A stretch of 64,000 bases of DNA from Mycobacterium numidiamassiliense (GTDB taxonomy: Bacteria; Actinomycetota; Actinomycetes; Mycobacteriales; Mycobacteriaceae): the NCBI RefSeq assembly GCF_900157365.1, contig NZ_FUEZ01000003.1:1302001-1366000 (forward strand). Reading direction: 5' to 3'. Within the stretch, counting starts at the first letter, position 1. Each line of letters opens with the position of its first letter. This document shows positions 45,966-55,444 of the stretch, piece by piece. Under the pieces are notes generated by a model. The model did not search any database. It was not told the origin of the DNA and saw only the letters and a program-made list of their open reading frames with translations. Made by a program: the position numbers and the translations under genes.

Positions 45966-47225
45966 ATGAGGCTCATGTCCGGCCCGGCGTCACTAGAGGT
46001 TGCCGGGCACGAGGTCACCATCACCCATCCCGACAAAGTCGTGTTCGAAGCCCGGGGCCACACAGGGCCTTACACCAAGCTCGACCTGGTCCGCTATTAC
46101 CTGTCCGTCTCCGACGGGGCATTGCGGGGCGTGGCGGGGCGGCCGATGATCCTCAAGCGCTTCGTCAAGGGCATCGCTGAGGAGGCGGTGTTCCAGAAAC
46201 GCGCGCCGGCGAAACGGCCGGACTTTGTCGACGTCGCAGAACTTCGCTACGCCCGCGGCACATCGGCCGCGGAGGCCGTCATCCACGATGCCGCCGGACT
46301 GGCCTGGGCGATCAATCTGGGCTGCGTCGATCTCAACCCGCATCCCGTGCTGGCGGACGACCTCGATCATCCCGACGAATTGCGGGTCGACTTGGACCCG
46401 ATGCCCGGGGTTAGCTGGCAGCGGATCGTCGACGTCGCATTGGTGGCCCGCGACGTGCTGGAGGACCACGGCCTGGTCGCGTGGCCGAAGACGTCGGGCT
46501 CGCGCGGTTTTCACATCTACGCGCGGATCGCCCCGCGCTGGGAGTTTCGTCAGGTGCGACTGGCCGCTCAGACCGTTGCGCGTGAGGTCGAGCGGCGGGG
46601 GCCCGACGCGGCGGCCAGCCGCCGGGGGGAGGGGGGGCGCGGAGGCGGCTTCGTCGACTTCAACCAGAACGCCAAGGACCGCACCGTCGCCTCGGCCTAT
46701 TCGGTGCGGGCCACTCCCGACGCCCGGGTGTCGACTCCCCTGCACTGGGACGAGGTCGCCGGCTGCCGGCCCGAGGCGTTCACCATCGACACCGTGCCCG
46801 CCCGATTCGCCGAACTCGGCGATCCGTGGGCGGGGATGGATGACGCGGTCGGCGAGTTGGACCGGCTGCTCATGCTCGCCGAGGAACTCGGCCCCCCGGA
46901 GCGGGCTCCGAGGGGCTCGGGAAAACGAACCGACGGCCGGCGGCAGTCTTCGATGCCGCTCATCGAAATCGCCCGCACCAAAACCAAAGACGAGGCGATG
47001 GCCGCGCTGGACACCTGGCGGGGCCGATACCCCGCGGTGGCCGGCCGGCTGCAGCCGGCCGACGTGCTGGTCGACGGCATGCGCGGGCCGAGTTCGATCT
47101 GGTACCGGATCCGAATCAACCTGCAGCACATCCCGATCGGCGAGCGGCCGCCCCAGGAGGACCTGATCGCCGATTACAGCCCTTGGAACAAGGAGGAGCA
47201 GGGCCGCGAGATTCCGCGGGGCTGA
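45966..47225 (+). CDS. LigD-type polymerase/primase domain protein (Rv0269c-like)
   Basis: This encodes 419 aa from the ATG at 45966 (MRLMSGPASLEVAGHEVTIT); an ATG at 45975 is an alternative. It is a stand-alone archaeo-eukaryotic-primase-type polymerase like the NHEJ LigD PolDom. The metal-binding Asp pair is in ELRVDLDPMPG, the His is in TSGSRGFHIYARIAP, and a third Asp is in GFVDFNQNAKDRTVASAYSV. There is no ligase or nuclease domain. An oddity is a G-rich segment (ASRRGEGGRGGG) just before the third Asp, where relatives usually have a Trp/Lys/Glu-containing stretch. It may act in DNA repair or end processing. Confidence 0.88.
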   Translation: MRLMSGPASLEVAGHEVTITHPDKVVFEARGHTGPYTKLDLVRYYLSVSDGALRGVAGRPMILKRFVKGIAEEAVFQKRAPAKRPDFVDVAELRYARGTSAAEAVIHDAAGLAWAINLGCVDLNPHPVLADDLDHPDELRVDLDPMPGVSWQRIVDVALVARDVLEDHGLVAWPKTSGSRGFHIYARIAPRWEFRQVRLAAQTVAREVERRGPDAAASRRGEGGRGGGFVDFNQNAKDRTVASAYSVRATPDARVSTPLHWDEVAGCRPEAFTIDTVPARFAELGDPWAGMDDAVGELDRLLMLAEELGPPERAPRGSGKRTDGRRQSSMPLIEIARTKTKDEAMAALDTWRGRYPAVAGRLQPADVLVDGMRGPSSIWYRIRINLQHIPIGERPPQEDLIADYSPWNKEEQGREIPRG

Positions 47226-47282
47226 CCGGCGAGAACAGCGCGGCGATGCAGGTGAGGGTTCCGAACGCGATACTCTCACGCG

Positions 47283-48293
47283 ATGCGACAGGGATGGAAT
47301 CGGCGGGGCTTCTTGCAGCTCGCCGGGGTTGCCGCGACCGCGGCGGCGGCCGGGGTGACCGGCCTGTCCTCGGGGTGCTCGTCGCCCAAGCCGACACCGA
47401 GCACCTCCGGCGGAGGATCGGTAACCATCACCCACCTCTTCGGCCAGACCGTGGTCAAGGAGCCGCCCAAGCGCGTGGTCAGCGCCGGCTACACCGAGCA
47501 GGACGATCTGCTTGCGGTGGGCGTGGTGCCGATCGCGGTCACCAACTGGTTCGGCGATCAGCCGTTCGCCGTCTGGCCATGGGCCCAGCCCAAGCTCGGC
47601 GCGGCACAGCCGGTGGTGCTGAACCTGGACAGCGGAATCCCCGTCGACCAAATCGCCGGCCTGAAGCCGGATTTGATCGTGGCGATCAACGCTGGCGTGG
47701 ATGCGGACACGTATCAGAAGCTCTCGGCGATCGCCCCCACGGTGGCGCAATCGGGCGGCGACGCGTTCTTCGAGCCGTGGAAGGTGCAGGCGACCACGAT
47801 CGGTCAGGCGGTGTTCCAGGCCGACCAGATGAAGTCACTGATCGACACCGTCGACAAAGGGTTTACCGCCGTTGCCCAGAAGTACCCGCAGTGGAAGGGC
47901 AAGAAGGCATTGCTGATGCAGGGCAAGCTGTGGCAGGGCACCGTGGTGGCCACCCTCGCCGGGTGGCGGACCGATTTCCTCAACGAGATGGGTCTGGTCA
48001 TCGCGGACAGCATCAAGGGATTCGGCAGCGACGATCACCGCGCTCTCATTCCCCGTGATCAGATCAAAACGGTGCTCGACTCCGCCGACGTGGTGATCTG
48101 GACGACCAATAGCGCGGACGACCAGAAGGCGCTGCTGGCCGACCCCGAGGTCGCAGGGTCGCAAGCGACCGCCCAAAACCGGCACATCTTCACCACCAAA
48201 GACCAGGCCGGTGCGATCGCGTTTTCGTCGGTGCTCAGCTACCCGACGATCGCCGACCAACTGCCGCCGCTCATCAGCAAGATCCTCGGTTAA
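47283..48293 (+). CDS. fecB2: Iron-siderophore ABC transporter substrate-binding lipoprotein FecB2
   Basis: This encodes 336 aa (MRQGWNRRGFLQLAGVAATA). The N-terminus has a twin-arginine RRGFLQLAG and a lipobox LSSGC, so it is probably Tat-exported and lipidated at that Cys. The class III binding-protein fold has PKRVVSAGYTEQDDLLAVGV, GLKPDLIVAINAGVDADTYQ and YPTIADQLPPLISKILG. It matches Rv0265c, implicated in siderophore or haem iron uptake. By recall, M. tuberculosis has three genes (Rv0266c-Rv0268c) between this and the primase that are absent here. Confidence 0.88.
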   Translation: MRQGWNRRGFLQLAGVAATAAAAGVTGLSSGCSSPKPTPSTSGGGSVTITHLFGQTVVKEPPKRVVSAGYTEQDDLLAVGVVPIAVTNWFGDQPFAVWPWAQPKLGAAQPVVLNLDSGIPVDQIAGLKPDLIVAINAGVDADTYQKLSAIAPTVAQSGGDAFFEPWKVQATTIGQAVFQADQMKSLIDTVDKGFTAVAQKYPQWKGKKALLMQGKLWQGTVVATLAGWRTDFLNEMGLVIADSIKGFGSDDHRALIPRDQIKTVLDSADVVIWTTNSADDQKALLADPEVAGSQATAQNRHIFTTKDQAGAIAFSSVLSYPTIADQLPPLISKILG

Positions 48294-48404
48294 ACCCCGT
48301 TTGGGCAACGCCTGTTTGAGCGTTCGGTAAGGCAGCTCTGGCAGTGCTCGAAAATCCCGCTCCGCCCCCTCCCGCCTGCACGGATTGCAAGTTACTGTCG
48401 AGTA

Positions 48405-49067
48405 ATGAGCGTGACGGATCTCCCCATGGACCTGCCCACCGAGCTGGTCGGCAACACCGTTTTCGACTACGGCGACCACGCGCTGATGGTGCAATGCGGC
48501 AGCAGCGCTGAGGTGTTGGCCTGGGTGGACGCGCTGCGTGCCGCGGCGCTGCCCGGTGTGCTCGACATCGTCCCGGCCGCCCGCACGGTACTGGTCAAGC
48601 TTGTCGGCCCCCGCCATCAAGGCGTCATCCGGCAGCGGCTCCGCAAGATGCGGGTCATCGCCGACACCACCGCCCCGACGGAACGCAACGCCGACGTGGT
48701 GATCGACGTCGTCTACGACGGGCCCGACCTCGCCGAGGTCGCCAGCCACACCGGACTGTCGACGGCACAGGTCGTCGACGCCCACACCGCCACGTTATGG
48801 CGAGTCGGATTCAGTGGATTTGCACCAGGTTTCGCGTATCTGGTCGACGGCGACGCGCGCCTGCGGGTGCCACGCCGCGCGGAGCCGCGGACGTCGGTAC
48901 CGGCCGGCTCGGTCGCCCTGGCCGGCGAATTCAGCGCGATATACCCGCGCCAATCGCCCGGCGGCTGGCAACTCATCGGCCACACCGACGCGGTGCTGTG
49001 GGATCTCGGTCGACCGAACCCCGCGCTGCTGACGCAGGGCATGTGGGTCCGATTCCGGGCCGCGTAA
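48405..49067 (+). CDS. pxpB: 5-oxoprolinase subunit PxpB
   Basis: This encodes 220 aa ([20 protein letters not shown]). The KipI/allophanate hydrolase subunit 1 domain is shown by [40 protein letters not shown] and [13 protein letters not shown]. PxpB with PxpA and PxpC opens 5-oxoproline to glutamate using ATP. It matches Rv0264c. pxpC starts 14 nt downstream. Confidence 0.9.
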   Translation: MSVTDLPMDLPTELVGNTVFDYGDHALMVQCGSSAEVLAWVDALRAAALPGVLDIVPAARTVLVKLVGPRHQGVIRQRLRKMRVIADTTAPTERNADVVIDVVYDGPDLAEVASHTGLSTAQVVDAHTATLWRVGFSGFAPGFAYLVDGDARLRVPRRAEPRTSVPAGSVALAGEFSAIYPRQSPGGWQLIGHTDAVLWDLGRPNPALLTQGMWVRFRAA

Positions 49068-49081
49068 CCAAGGAGGATGCC

Positions 49082-49999
49082 GTGACAACCCTGGAAATCC
49101 TCCGAACCGGACCGCTCGCCGTCGTCCAGGACCTCGGCAGGGTCGGACAAGCCCACCTTGGCGTCGGCAGGTCCGGGGCCGCCGACCGCCGTTCACACAA
49201 GCTGGCCAACCGGCTGGTCGCCAACCCCGACGACCGCGCCACCATCGAAGTGACGTTCGGCGGATTCTGCGCCCGCGTGCACGGCGGTGACGTCGACATC
49301 GCGGTGACCGGTGCCGACACCGACCCGACGATCAACGGAATCAAGTTCGGCACCAACAGTATTCACCGCGTCCGCGCCGGCGAGGTGATCTCGTTCGGCA
49401 CCCCGCGCGCCGGGTTGCGTTCCTACCTGGCGGTGCGTGGTGGCATTTGCGTGGAGCCGGTGCTGGGCTCGCGAAGCTATGACGTGATGGCCGCGATCGG
49501 GCCGTCGCCACTGCAGACCGGAGACCGACTGCCGGTCGGCGAGCACACCGACGACTACCCAGAACTCGATCAGGCCCCGGTCGCCGCCATCACCGGCGAT
49601 GTCGTCGAGCTGTCGGTGGTGCCCGGGCCCCGTGACGACTGGTTCACCGATCCCGACAACCTGGTGCACACCGATTGGGTGGCATCCGATCGCAGTGACC
49701 GAGTGGGCATGCGGCTGGTCGGGCGCCCGCTGCAATATCGGTTCCCGGACCGCCAACTGCCCAGCGAGGGAGCCACCCGCGGCGCAATTCAGGTGCCGCC
49801 CAACGGTTTACCGGTGATTCTGGGGCCCGACCATCCCGTCACCGGTGGCTACCCGGTCGTCGGCGTGGTCATCGAAGACGACATGGACAAAGTCGCTCAG
49901 GTGCGGGCCGGCCAGCTTGTCCGGCTGCACTGGGCACGGCCCCGGTCTCCCGTCGGGGCGGGGTCGCAGGCGAACTCCGCGGGCTGGCAGTTCTCCTAA
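49082..49999 (+). CDS. pxpC: 5-oxoprolinase subunit PxpC
   Basis: This encodes 305 aa from the GTG at 49082 with AAGGAGG upstream. It is a KipA/allophanate hydrolase subunit 2 type protein: [78 protein letters not shown]. It is the partner of PxpB. No pxpA is seen next to it. It matches Rv0263c and is followed 34 nt later by the aminoglycoside acetyltransferase gene. Confidence 0.9.
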   Translation: MTTLEILRTGPLAVVQDLGRVGQAHLGVGRSGAADRRSHKLANRLVANPDDRATIEVTFGGFCARVHGGDVDIAVTGADTDPTINGIKFGTNSIHRVRAGEVISFGTPRAGLRSYLAVRGGICVEPVLGSRSYDVMAAIGPSPLQTGDRLPVGEHTDDYPELDQAPVAAITGDVVELSVVPGPRDDWFTDPDNLVHTDWVASDRSDRVGMRLVGRPLQYRFPDRQLPSEGATRGAIQVPPNGLPVILGPDHPVTGGYPVVGVVIEDDMDKVAQVRAGQLVRLHWARPRSPVGAGSQANSAGWQFS

Positions 50000-50024
50000 T
50001 GCAGGCACCCGGGGGGCCTGGTAG

Positions 50025-50579
<555 letters not shown>

Positions 50580-50656
50580 CGATGCGAAACACGTTATTTT
50601 CCAGTATGATTCGCCGATATCCTCCCGCCACATCGGGATAGTCACAGCGCGTGGCT

Positions 50657-50670
50657 GTGGCGTGCGCCAC
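50657..50670. promoter_or_regulatory. 14-bp palindrome upstream of narK3
   Basis: GTGGCG-TG-CGCCAC, about 108 nt before the narK3 start. It may be an operator. No factor is assigned. Confidence 0.3.
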
Positions 50671-50777
50671 ATTGGTTGATCGGCCTCACAGCATCAGTCT
50701 TGATGTGGTGAGCGGAAATTCACGCCCGAGTCACTGCACGCAGCGCCCGGGCAACAAACGATTCCTAGCGTGATCGC

Positions 50778-52199
50778 ATGGGAATCTCGCTGGGCCGTTC
50801 GCATGTCCTCTCTGACTGGGACCCCGAAGACACCGTCGCATGGGAGGCGGGCAACAAGAAGATCGCCCGTCGCAACCTGATCTGGTCAGTGGCGGCCGAG
50901 CACATCGGCTTCTCGATCTGGTCCATCTGGTCGGTGATGGTGTTGTTCATGCCTGCGTCGGTGTACGGGTTTTCCGCGGGCGACAAGTTCTTATTGGGCG
51001 CCACCGCAACGTTGGTCGGCGGATGCCTGCGCTTCCCGTATACGTTCGCCACGGCGAGATTCGGCGGGCGCAACTGGACGATCTTCTCGGCTTTCGTGCT
51101 GCTGATCCCGACCGTCGGCACCATGCTGTTACTGGCGCACCCCGGACTGCCGTTGTGGCCCTACCTGGTGTGTGCGGCACTGGCGGGTCTGGGCGGCGGC
51201 AACTTCGCCTCCTCGATGACGAACATCAATGCGTTTTATCCCCAGCGACTCAAAGGCTGGGCGCTCGCGGTCAACGCGGGCGGCGGCAACCTCGGGGTGC
51301 CGGTGGTGCAACTGGTCGGCCTGCTCGTCATCGCGACCGCCGGTAACCGCCAGCCCTACTGGGTATGCGCGATTTACCTTGTGCTGCTGGCGATTGCGGG
51401 AATCGGCGCCGCGATCTATATGGACAACCTGCAGCAGTACCGCATCGAGATGAGGACCATGCGCGCGGTGCTGTCCGAACCCCACACCTGGGTGATCGCG
51501 CTGCTCTACATCGGCACCTTCGGCTCATTCATCGGCTTCTCGTTCGCGTTCGGTCAGGTGCTGCAGATGAACTTCGTGGCCAGCGGTCAAAGCGCGGCAC
51601 AGGCATCGCTGCATGCCGCGCAGATCGCCTTTCTGGGGCCATTATTGGGATCGCTGTCCCGGGTGTACGGGGGCAAGCTGGCCGATCGCATCGGCGGTGG
51701 CCGGGTCACCCTGGCGGTGTTCTGTTCCATGATCCTCGCCGCCGGAATCCTGGTCAGTGCAAGCGCTTTCGGGGGCCACGCGCACGGGCGCACGTCGGCC
51801 GCGACGATGGCGGGTTACGTCATCGGCTTCGTTGCCTTGTTCGTCTTGTCCGGCATCGGCAACGGCTCAGTGTACAAGATGATTCCGTCGATCTTCGAAG
51901 CTCGCAGCCACCGGCTGCAGGTCAGCGAGGGTGAGCGCCGGCAGTGGTCGCGATCCATGTCGGGCGCGCTGATCGGCTTTGCCGGGGCGGTCGGCGCGCT
52001 CGGCGGCGTCGGCGTCAATCTGGCTCTGCGGCAGTCTTATCTGCACAGCGGCACAGCCACCGCGGCGTTCTGGGCGTTCATGTTGGTCTACGTGGGCGCC
52101 TCCGCGCTGACGTGGGCGATCTACGTGCGGCGGCCGCTCGAGGTCACTGCGCCCGTCGAGCCGGGCGCGCAGATATCGGCCGGACTGGCGCGGGTCTAG
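50778..52199 (+). CDS. narK3: Nitrate/nitrite transporter NarK3
   Basis: This encodes 473 aa (MGISLGRSHVLSDWDPEDTV) with about twelve TM helices of the major facilitator fold. The nitrate signature is visible as LGGGNFASSMTNINAFYPQ and AVNAGGGNLGVPVVQLVG. The conserved substrate-binding Arg precedes it in GCLRFPYTFATARFGGR. Uptake of nitrate or export of nitrite is expected. It matches Rv0261c and lies upstream of siroheme-related genes facing nirBD, so it belongs to a nitrogen-assimilation neighbourhood. Confidence 0.92.
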   Translation: MGISLGRSHVLSDWDPEDTVAWEAGNKKIARRNLIWSVAAEHIGFSIWSIWSVMVLFMPASVYGFSAGDKFLLGATATLVGGCLRFPYTFATARFGGRNWTIFSAFVLLIPTVGTMLLLAHPGLPLWPYLVCAALAGLGGGNFASSMTNINAFYPQRLKGWALAVNAGGGNLGVPVVQLVGLLVIATAGNRQPYWVCAIYLVLLAIAGIGAAIYMDNLQQYRIEMRTMRAVLSEPHTWVIALLYIGTFGSFIGFSFAFGQVLQMNFVASGQSAAQASLHAAQIAFLGPLLGSLSRVYGGKLADRIGGGRVTLAVFCSMILAAGILVSASAFGGHAHGRTSAATMAGYVIGFVALFVLSGIGNGSVYKMIPSIFEARSHRLQVSEGERRQWSRSMSGALIGFAGAVGALGGVGVNLALRQSYLHSGTATAAFWAFMLVYVGASALTWAIYVRRPLEVTAPVEPGAQISAGLARV

Positions 52200-52708
52200 C
52201 CCCGGCATGGGAGGGGCATCGCATTCAGCACGAAATGTATTTCAGCTCACACCGAATTCCACAGGCGTTCGATGAACCCCAAATATTTACGGGTTCTTTA
52301 CGGAATTGTCCGTCAGCGGGCGGTTTTGAGCTGCGGGTATTCAAATGCGTTGTCGTTCAGCGACTTATCAGATAACTGATAATCAACCTACAGGCGAAAT
52401 TGGGCGAGAATGAGTTGACGGACTTCCACTGCAAATGTGAGCATCGAAAGCACGGCCGGGTTGGCCTCTCAATTCGGGGCACCCACTTCGACGTAGGGAT
52501 TGAGCTCGTTTGATGCATGGGCTCGCCGAGAGGATTGCATGCGCACCACGTTGCGAGCTTCCAGCGCACCTGCGGTTCTGTCGCTGGACCTCAGCGGCGA
52601 ACAGCGCCGCAGCCCTCACCTGCCCTGGCCCGCGTCTGAGACGGGCGGGCAATGCGTCAGCAATTGCTAGGTAATACGGCCGAAACGTCACGGGCATACA
52701 CAGTGCAT
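52200..52708. other. Non-coding spacer of about 500 bp before the uroporphyrinogen-III synthase gene
   Basis: No convincing gene is present on either strand. The first 250 bp are comparatively AT-rich and contain the perfect inverted repeat at 52365-52382. The remainder is ordinary GC-rich DNA. It probably contains the promoter and leader of the following operon. Confidence 0.55.
52365..52382. promoter_or_regulatory. Perfect inverted repeat TTATCAG-ATAA-CTGATAA
   Basis: The 7-bp arms are exact. It lies in the AT-rich first half of the narK3 to uroporphyrinogen-III synthase spacer, about 330 nt before the next start codon. Either a transcription-factor site or an mRNA hairpin after narK3. Confidence 0.5.
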
Positions 52709-53854
52709 ATGGGCCAGCCCGCCTCGCCACCGTTGACCGGCTACCGCATTGCGGTGACGTCGGCGCGCCGCTCCGAGGAGCTGTGCGCGCTGCTCAGCCG
52801 CAATGGCGCCGAGGTCTGCGCCGCCCCGGCCATCAACATGATCGCACTGCCTGACGACGACGAACTGCACAGCAACACCCAAGCTCTGATCGCCGATCCC
52901 CCCGACATTTTGGTCGCACACACCGGCATCGGCTTTCGCGGCTGGTTGGCCGCGGCTGAGGGGTGGGGGTTATCCACTCAGCTGCTCGCGGCATTATCCG
53001 AGGCGCGGGTCCTGGCCCGCGGGCCGAAGGCGACCGGGGCCCTGCGTGCGGCCGGGCTGCACGAGGAGTGGTCCCCGAAATCCGAGTCCTCTCAAGAGCT
53101 TCTCGAATACCTGCTCAAGTCCGGGGTGTCCGGTGCGCGCATCGCCGTCCAGCTGCACGGAGCCGCGGACGCCTGGGATCCGTTCCCGGAATTTCTCGGC
53201 GGCCTGCGTGCCGGGGGTGCCGAGGTGGTATCGATCCGCGTATATCGCTGGAAATCAACACCTTTGGGCGGGAACTTCGACCAGCTGGTGACGGGAATCG
53301 CCCGGCGGCAATTCGACGCGGTCAGCTTCACCTCGGCACCTGCCGCCGCGGCAGTGCTGGAGCGCAGCCGTGACTTGGATATCGAGGGACAGGTGCTCGA
53401 CGCACTGCGCACTGACGTTCATGCGATGTGCGTCGGCCCGGTGACCTCCCAGCCGCTGATCCGAAAAGGCGTCCCGACATCGTCGCCCGAACGAATGCGG
53501 TTGGGGGCCTTGGCCCGCCATATCGCCGTGGAACTGCCGCCGTTGGTGTCTCGCACGGTGAAGGCCGCCGACCACGCGATCGAGATCCGGGGAACCTGCG
53601 TGCTGGTCGACGGTTGCGTCAAGTCGCTGTCCGGGTCGGGAATGGCGGTGCTACGGGCGCTGGCACAACGGCCCGGAGACGTCGTCTCCCGCGGCGACTT
53701 GCTGCGGGTGCTGCCCGGCAACAGCAACGACACGCACGCCGTTGATACGGCTGTGCTGCGCCTGCGAACGGCGTTGGGCGACAAGCAGATTGTCGCAACC
53801 GTCGTCAAGCGGGGCTACCGGCTGGCGATCGATGAACCGGCAGGGGTTTGGTGA
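52709..53854 (+). CDS. Uroporphyrinogen-III synthase fused to a winged-helix DNA-binding domain (Rv0260c-like)
   Basis: This encodes 381 aa from the ATG at 52709; this gives the same length as I recall for Rv0260c. The N-terminal HemD-like part (about 1-265) has GYRIAVTSARRSEELCALLS, ILVAHTGIGFRGWLAAAEGW and AVSFTSAPAAAAVLERSRDL. The C-terminal OmpR-type winged helix (about 285-375) has VDGCVKSLSGSGMAVLRALA, VVSRGDLLRVLPGN and DTAVLRLRTALGDKQIVATV. It combines tetrapyrrole enzyme or sensor and DNA binding. It probably regulates the nitrite reductase and siroheme genes. It overlaps the chelatase gene by GTGA. Confidence 0.9.
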   Translation: MGQPASPPLTGYRIAVTSARRSEELCALLSRNGAEVCAAPAINMIALPDDDELHSNTQALIADPPDILVAHTGIGFRGWLAAAEGWGLSTQLLAALSEARVLARGPKATGALRAAGLHEEWSPKSESSQELLEYLLKSGVSGARIAVQLHGAADAWDPFPEFLGGLRAGGAEVVSIRVYRWKSTPLGGNFDQLVTGIARRQFDAVSFTSAPAAAAVLERSRDLDIEGQVLDALRTDVHAMCVGPVTSQPLIRKGVPTSSPERMRLGALARHIAVELPPLVSRTVKAADHAIEIRGTCVLVDGCVKSLSGSGMAVLRALAQRPGDVVSRGDLLRVLPGNSNDTHAVDTAVLRLRTALGDKQIVATVVKRGYRLAIDEPAGVW

Positions 53855-54591
53855 GCCTGATACTTGCCGCGCATGGCACCCGCCGCCCGGGTGGTGTCGC
53901 AATGGTCGGAAATCTCGCCGCGCGGGTGGGCGCGCAGCTCGGGCAGACGGTACAGGTTGCGTTCGTCGACGTGCTGGGACCCACACCCAACGAGGTGCTT
54001 TCCGCCGACCCGGGCCCGCGGGCCATCGTGGTGCCGGCGTTCTTGTCCCGCGGGTATCACGTCCGCGCCGATCTGCCCGCCCATGTCGAGGCCAGCGGGC
54101 ATCGCAATGTCGTCGTCACGCCCGCCCTGGGCCCGGGCGCCCGGATCACGCGCATCGTCGCCGATCAGTTAATTGAATCGGGTTGGCGTCCAGGCGATTC
54201 CGTAATCCTCGGCGCGGCAGGGACATCGGACGCCAGGGCTCGGTCGGATCTGCAGACCACCGCCACGCTGTTGTCAGCGATGACCAGTTCGCCGGTGGGC
54301 CTGGGCTTTGCCGCCGGCGGCCCGCAGATCGGCGAGGCCGTGGAAAAGGCAAGGGCCGGCGGTGCGCGACGGGTGGCGGTGGCGTCGTATCTACTGTCCG
54401 ATGGCCTATTTCACGAGCGGCTGCGCGCCTGCGGGGCCGACGTGGTCAGCCGGCCGCTGGGCAATCATCCGGGAATGGTGCGGCTGATCGCGGACCGATT
54501 CCGTCGCGCGGTTCCACCCGCGCTGGCCACCGCAGCCCGCTACCGTCATCTCCGGCAGGGCGCGCCGACGCCGGCAATGCTTGATCTTTGA
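53851..54591 (+). CDS. Sirohydrochlorin chelatase-like (CbiX) protein (Rv0259c-like)
   Basis: This encodes 246 aa from the GTG at 53851, which overlaps the preceding stop. The CbiX/SirB domains repeat: SLILAAHGTRRPGGVAMVGN with the metal-binding His, then VVPAFLSRGYHVRADLPAHV with a second His, and a degenerate second half VILGAAGTSDARARSDLQTT ... VAVASYLLSDGLFHERLRAC. It inserts iron or cobalt into sirohydrochlorin. Being next to nirBD, iron insertion for siroheme is the likely role. Confidence 0.9.
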   Translation: MSLILAAHGTRRPGGVAMVGNLAARVGAQLGQTVQVAFVDVLGPTPNEVLSADPGPRAIVVPAFLSRGYHVRADLPAHVEASGHRNVVVTPALGPGARITRIVADQLIESGWRPGDSVILGAAGTSDARARSDLQTTATLLSAMTSSPVGLGFAAGGPQIGEAVEKARAGGARRVAVASYLLSDGLFHERLRACGADVVSRPLGNHPGMVRLIADRFRRAVPPALATAARYRHLRQGAPTPAMLDL

Positions 54592-54615
54592 TCACCCAGG
54601 GGTGATCCTGGCATC

Positions 54616-55068
54616 ATGCCCCGTCGCGAAGAACCATCGCGTGGGCTCCTCGACCCGGTCGCCAAGATGCTGCGGTTGCCCTTCGGCACACCGGAATTCG
54701 TCGATCGAATCGTCACCGGCGGGGTCAACCAGGTGGGCCGCCAAACGTTGTACCTGTTGATCACCACATGGGACGCCGCGGGCGGTGGACCGTTCGCGGC
54801 CAGTGCGATCGCATCGACCGGTATGGCCAAGACGGCCGAGATCGTACAAAGCATGTTCATCGGACCGGTTTTCGGCCCCCTGCTGAAAATGCTGGGCGCC
54901 GACAAGGCCGCCGTACGCGCATCGTTGTGCGCTTCGCAGTTGGTCGGCCTGGGCATCATGCGCTACGGCGTTCGCTCCGAGCCGCTGCACTCCATGTCGG
55001 TGGAGACGCTCGTCGACGCGATCGGCCCGACCATGCAGCGCTACCTGGTCGGCGATATCGGCCGCTGA
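54616..55068 (+). CDS. Protein with a TetR C-terminal domain only (Rv0258c-like)
   Basis: This encodes 150 aa (MPRREEPSRGLLDPVAKMLR). The helical end DKAAVRASLCASQLVGLGIM followed by LHSMSVETLVDAIGPTMQRY is characteristic of TetR C-terminal ligand-binding domains. No helix-turn-helix is encoded before it and the upstream spacer is only 24 nt. It is either a stand-alone ligand-binding or dimer partner, or a remnant. It is convergent with nirD (3 nt between stops). Confidence 0.7.
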   Translation: MPRREEPSRGLLDPVAKMLRLPFGTPEFVDRIVTGGVNQVGRQTLYLLITTWDAAGGGPFAASAIASTGMAKTAEIVQSMFIGPVFGPLLKMLGADKAAVRASLCASQLVGLGIMRYGVRSEPLHSMSVETLVDAIGPTMQRYLVGDIGR

Positions 55069-55071
55069 TGT

Positions 55072-55431
55072 CTACTCGGTAGCCAGCCGGGCGATCTGGA
55101 TCTGTCCGTCGGGGGTGACCCGAACCTGATACACCGGCACCGAGATCCGCGGGTCGTCCAGGCAGCAGCCGTCGTCGAAGGCGAAGGCCTGCTTGAGAAT
55201 GGGCGATTGGACGGCGGCCCGCCCGCCGCGGTCGCCGACGATGCCGCGCGACATCACCGAAGCGCCGGAGAACGGATCCAGGTTGCCGATCGCGTGCACC
55301 GACCCGTCGTCCAGCCGGAACAACGCCGCCTGGCTGCCATCGTCAAGCAGCACGCCGACGCCGCGCCCCGGGATGAGGTGATCGTATGAGCAGGCCGTCG
55401 TCCACGCCACGATGTCGTTGACCAGTGTCAC
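55072..55431 (-). CDS. nirD: Nitrite reductase small subunit NirD
   Basis: This encodes 119 aa (MTLVNDIVAWTTACSYDHLI). It has the Rieske-type fold of NirD: LIPGRGVGVLLDDGSQAALF, DGSVHAIGNLDPFSGASVMS, GRAAVQSPILKQAFAFDDGC. The Rieske Cys/His cluster ligands are missing, as is normal for NirD. It starts 13 nt after nirB and is in the same operon. It is the partner of NirB in NADH-dependent nitrite reduction to ammonium. Confidence 0.93.
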   Translation of the reverse strand: MTLVNDIVAWTTACSYDHLIPGRGVGVLLDDGSQAALFRLDDGSVHAIGNLDPFSGASVMSRGIVGDRGGRAAVQSPILKQAFAFDDGCCLDDPRISVPVYQVRVTPDGQIQIARLATE

Positions 55432-55444
55432 AGTTGCCCCCTAA

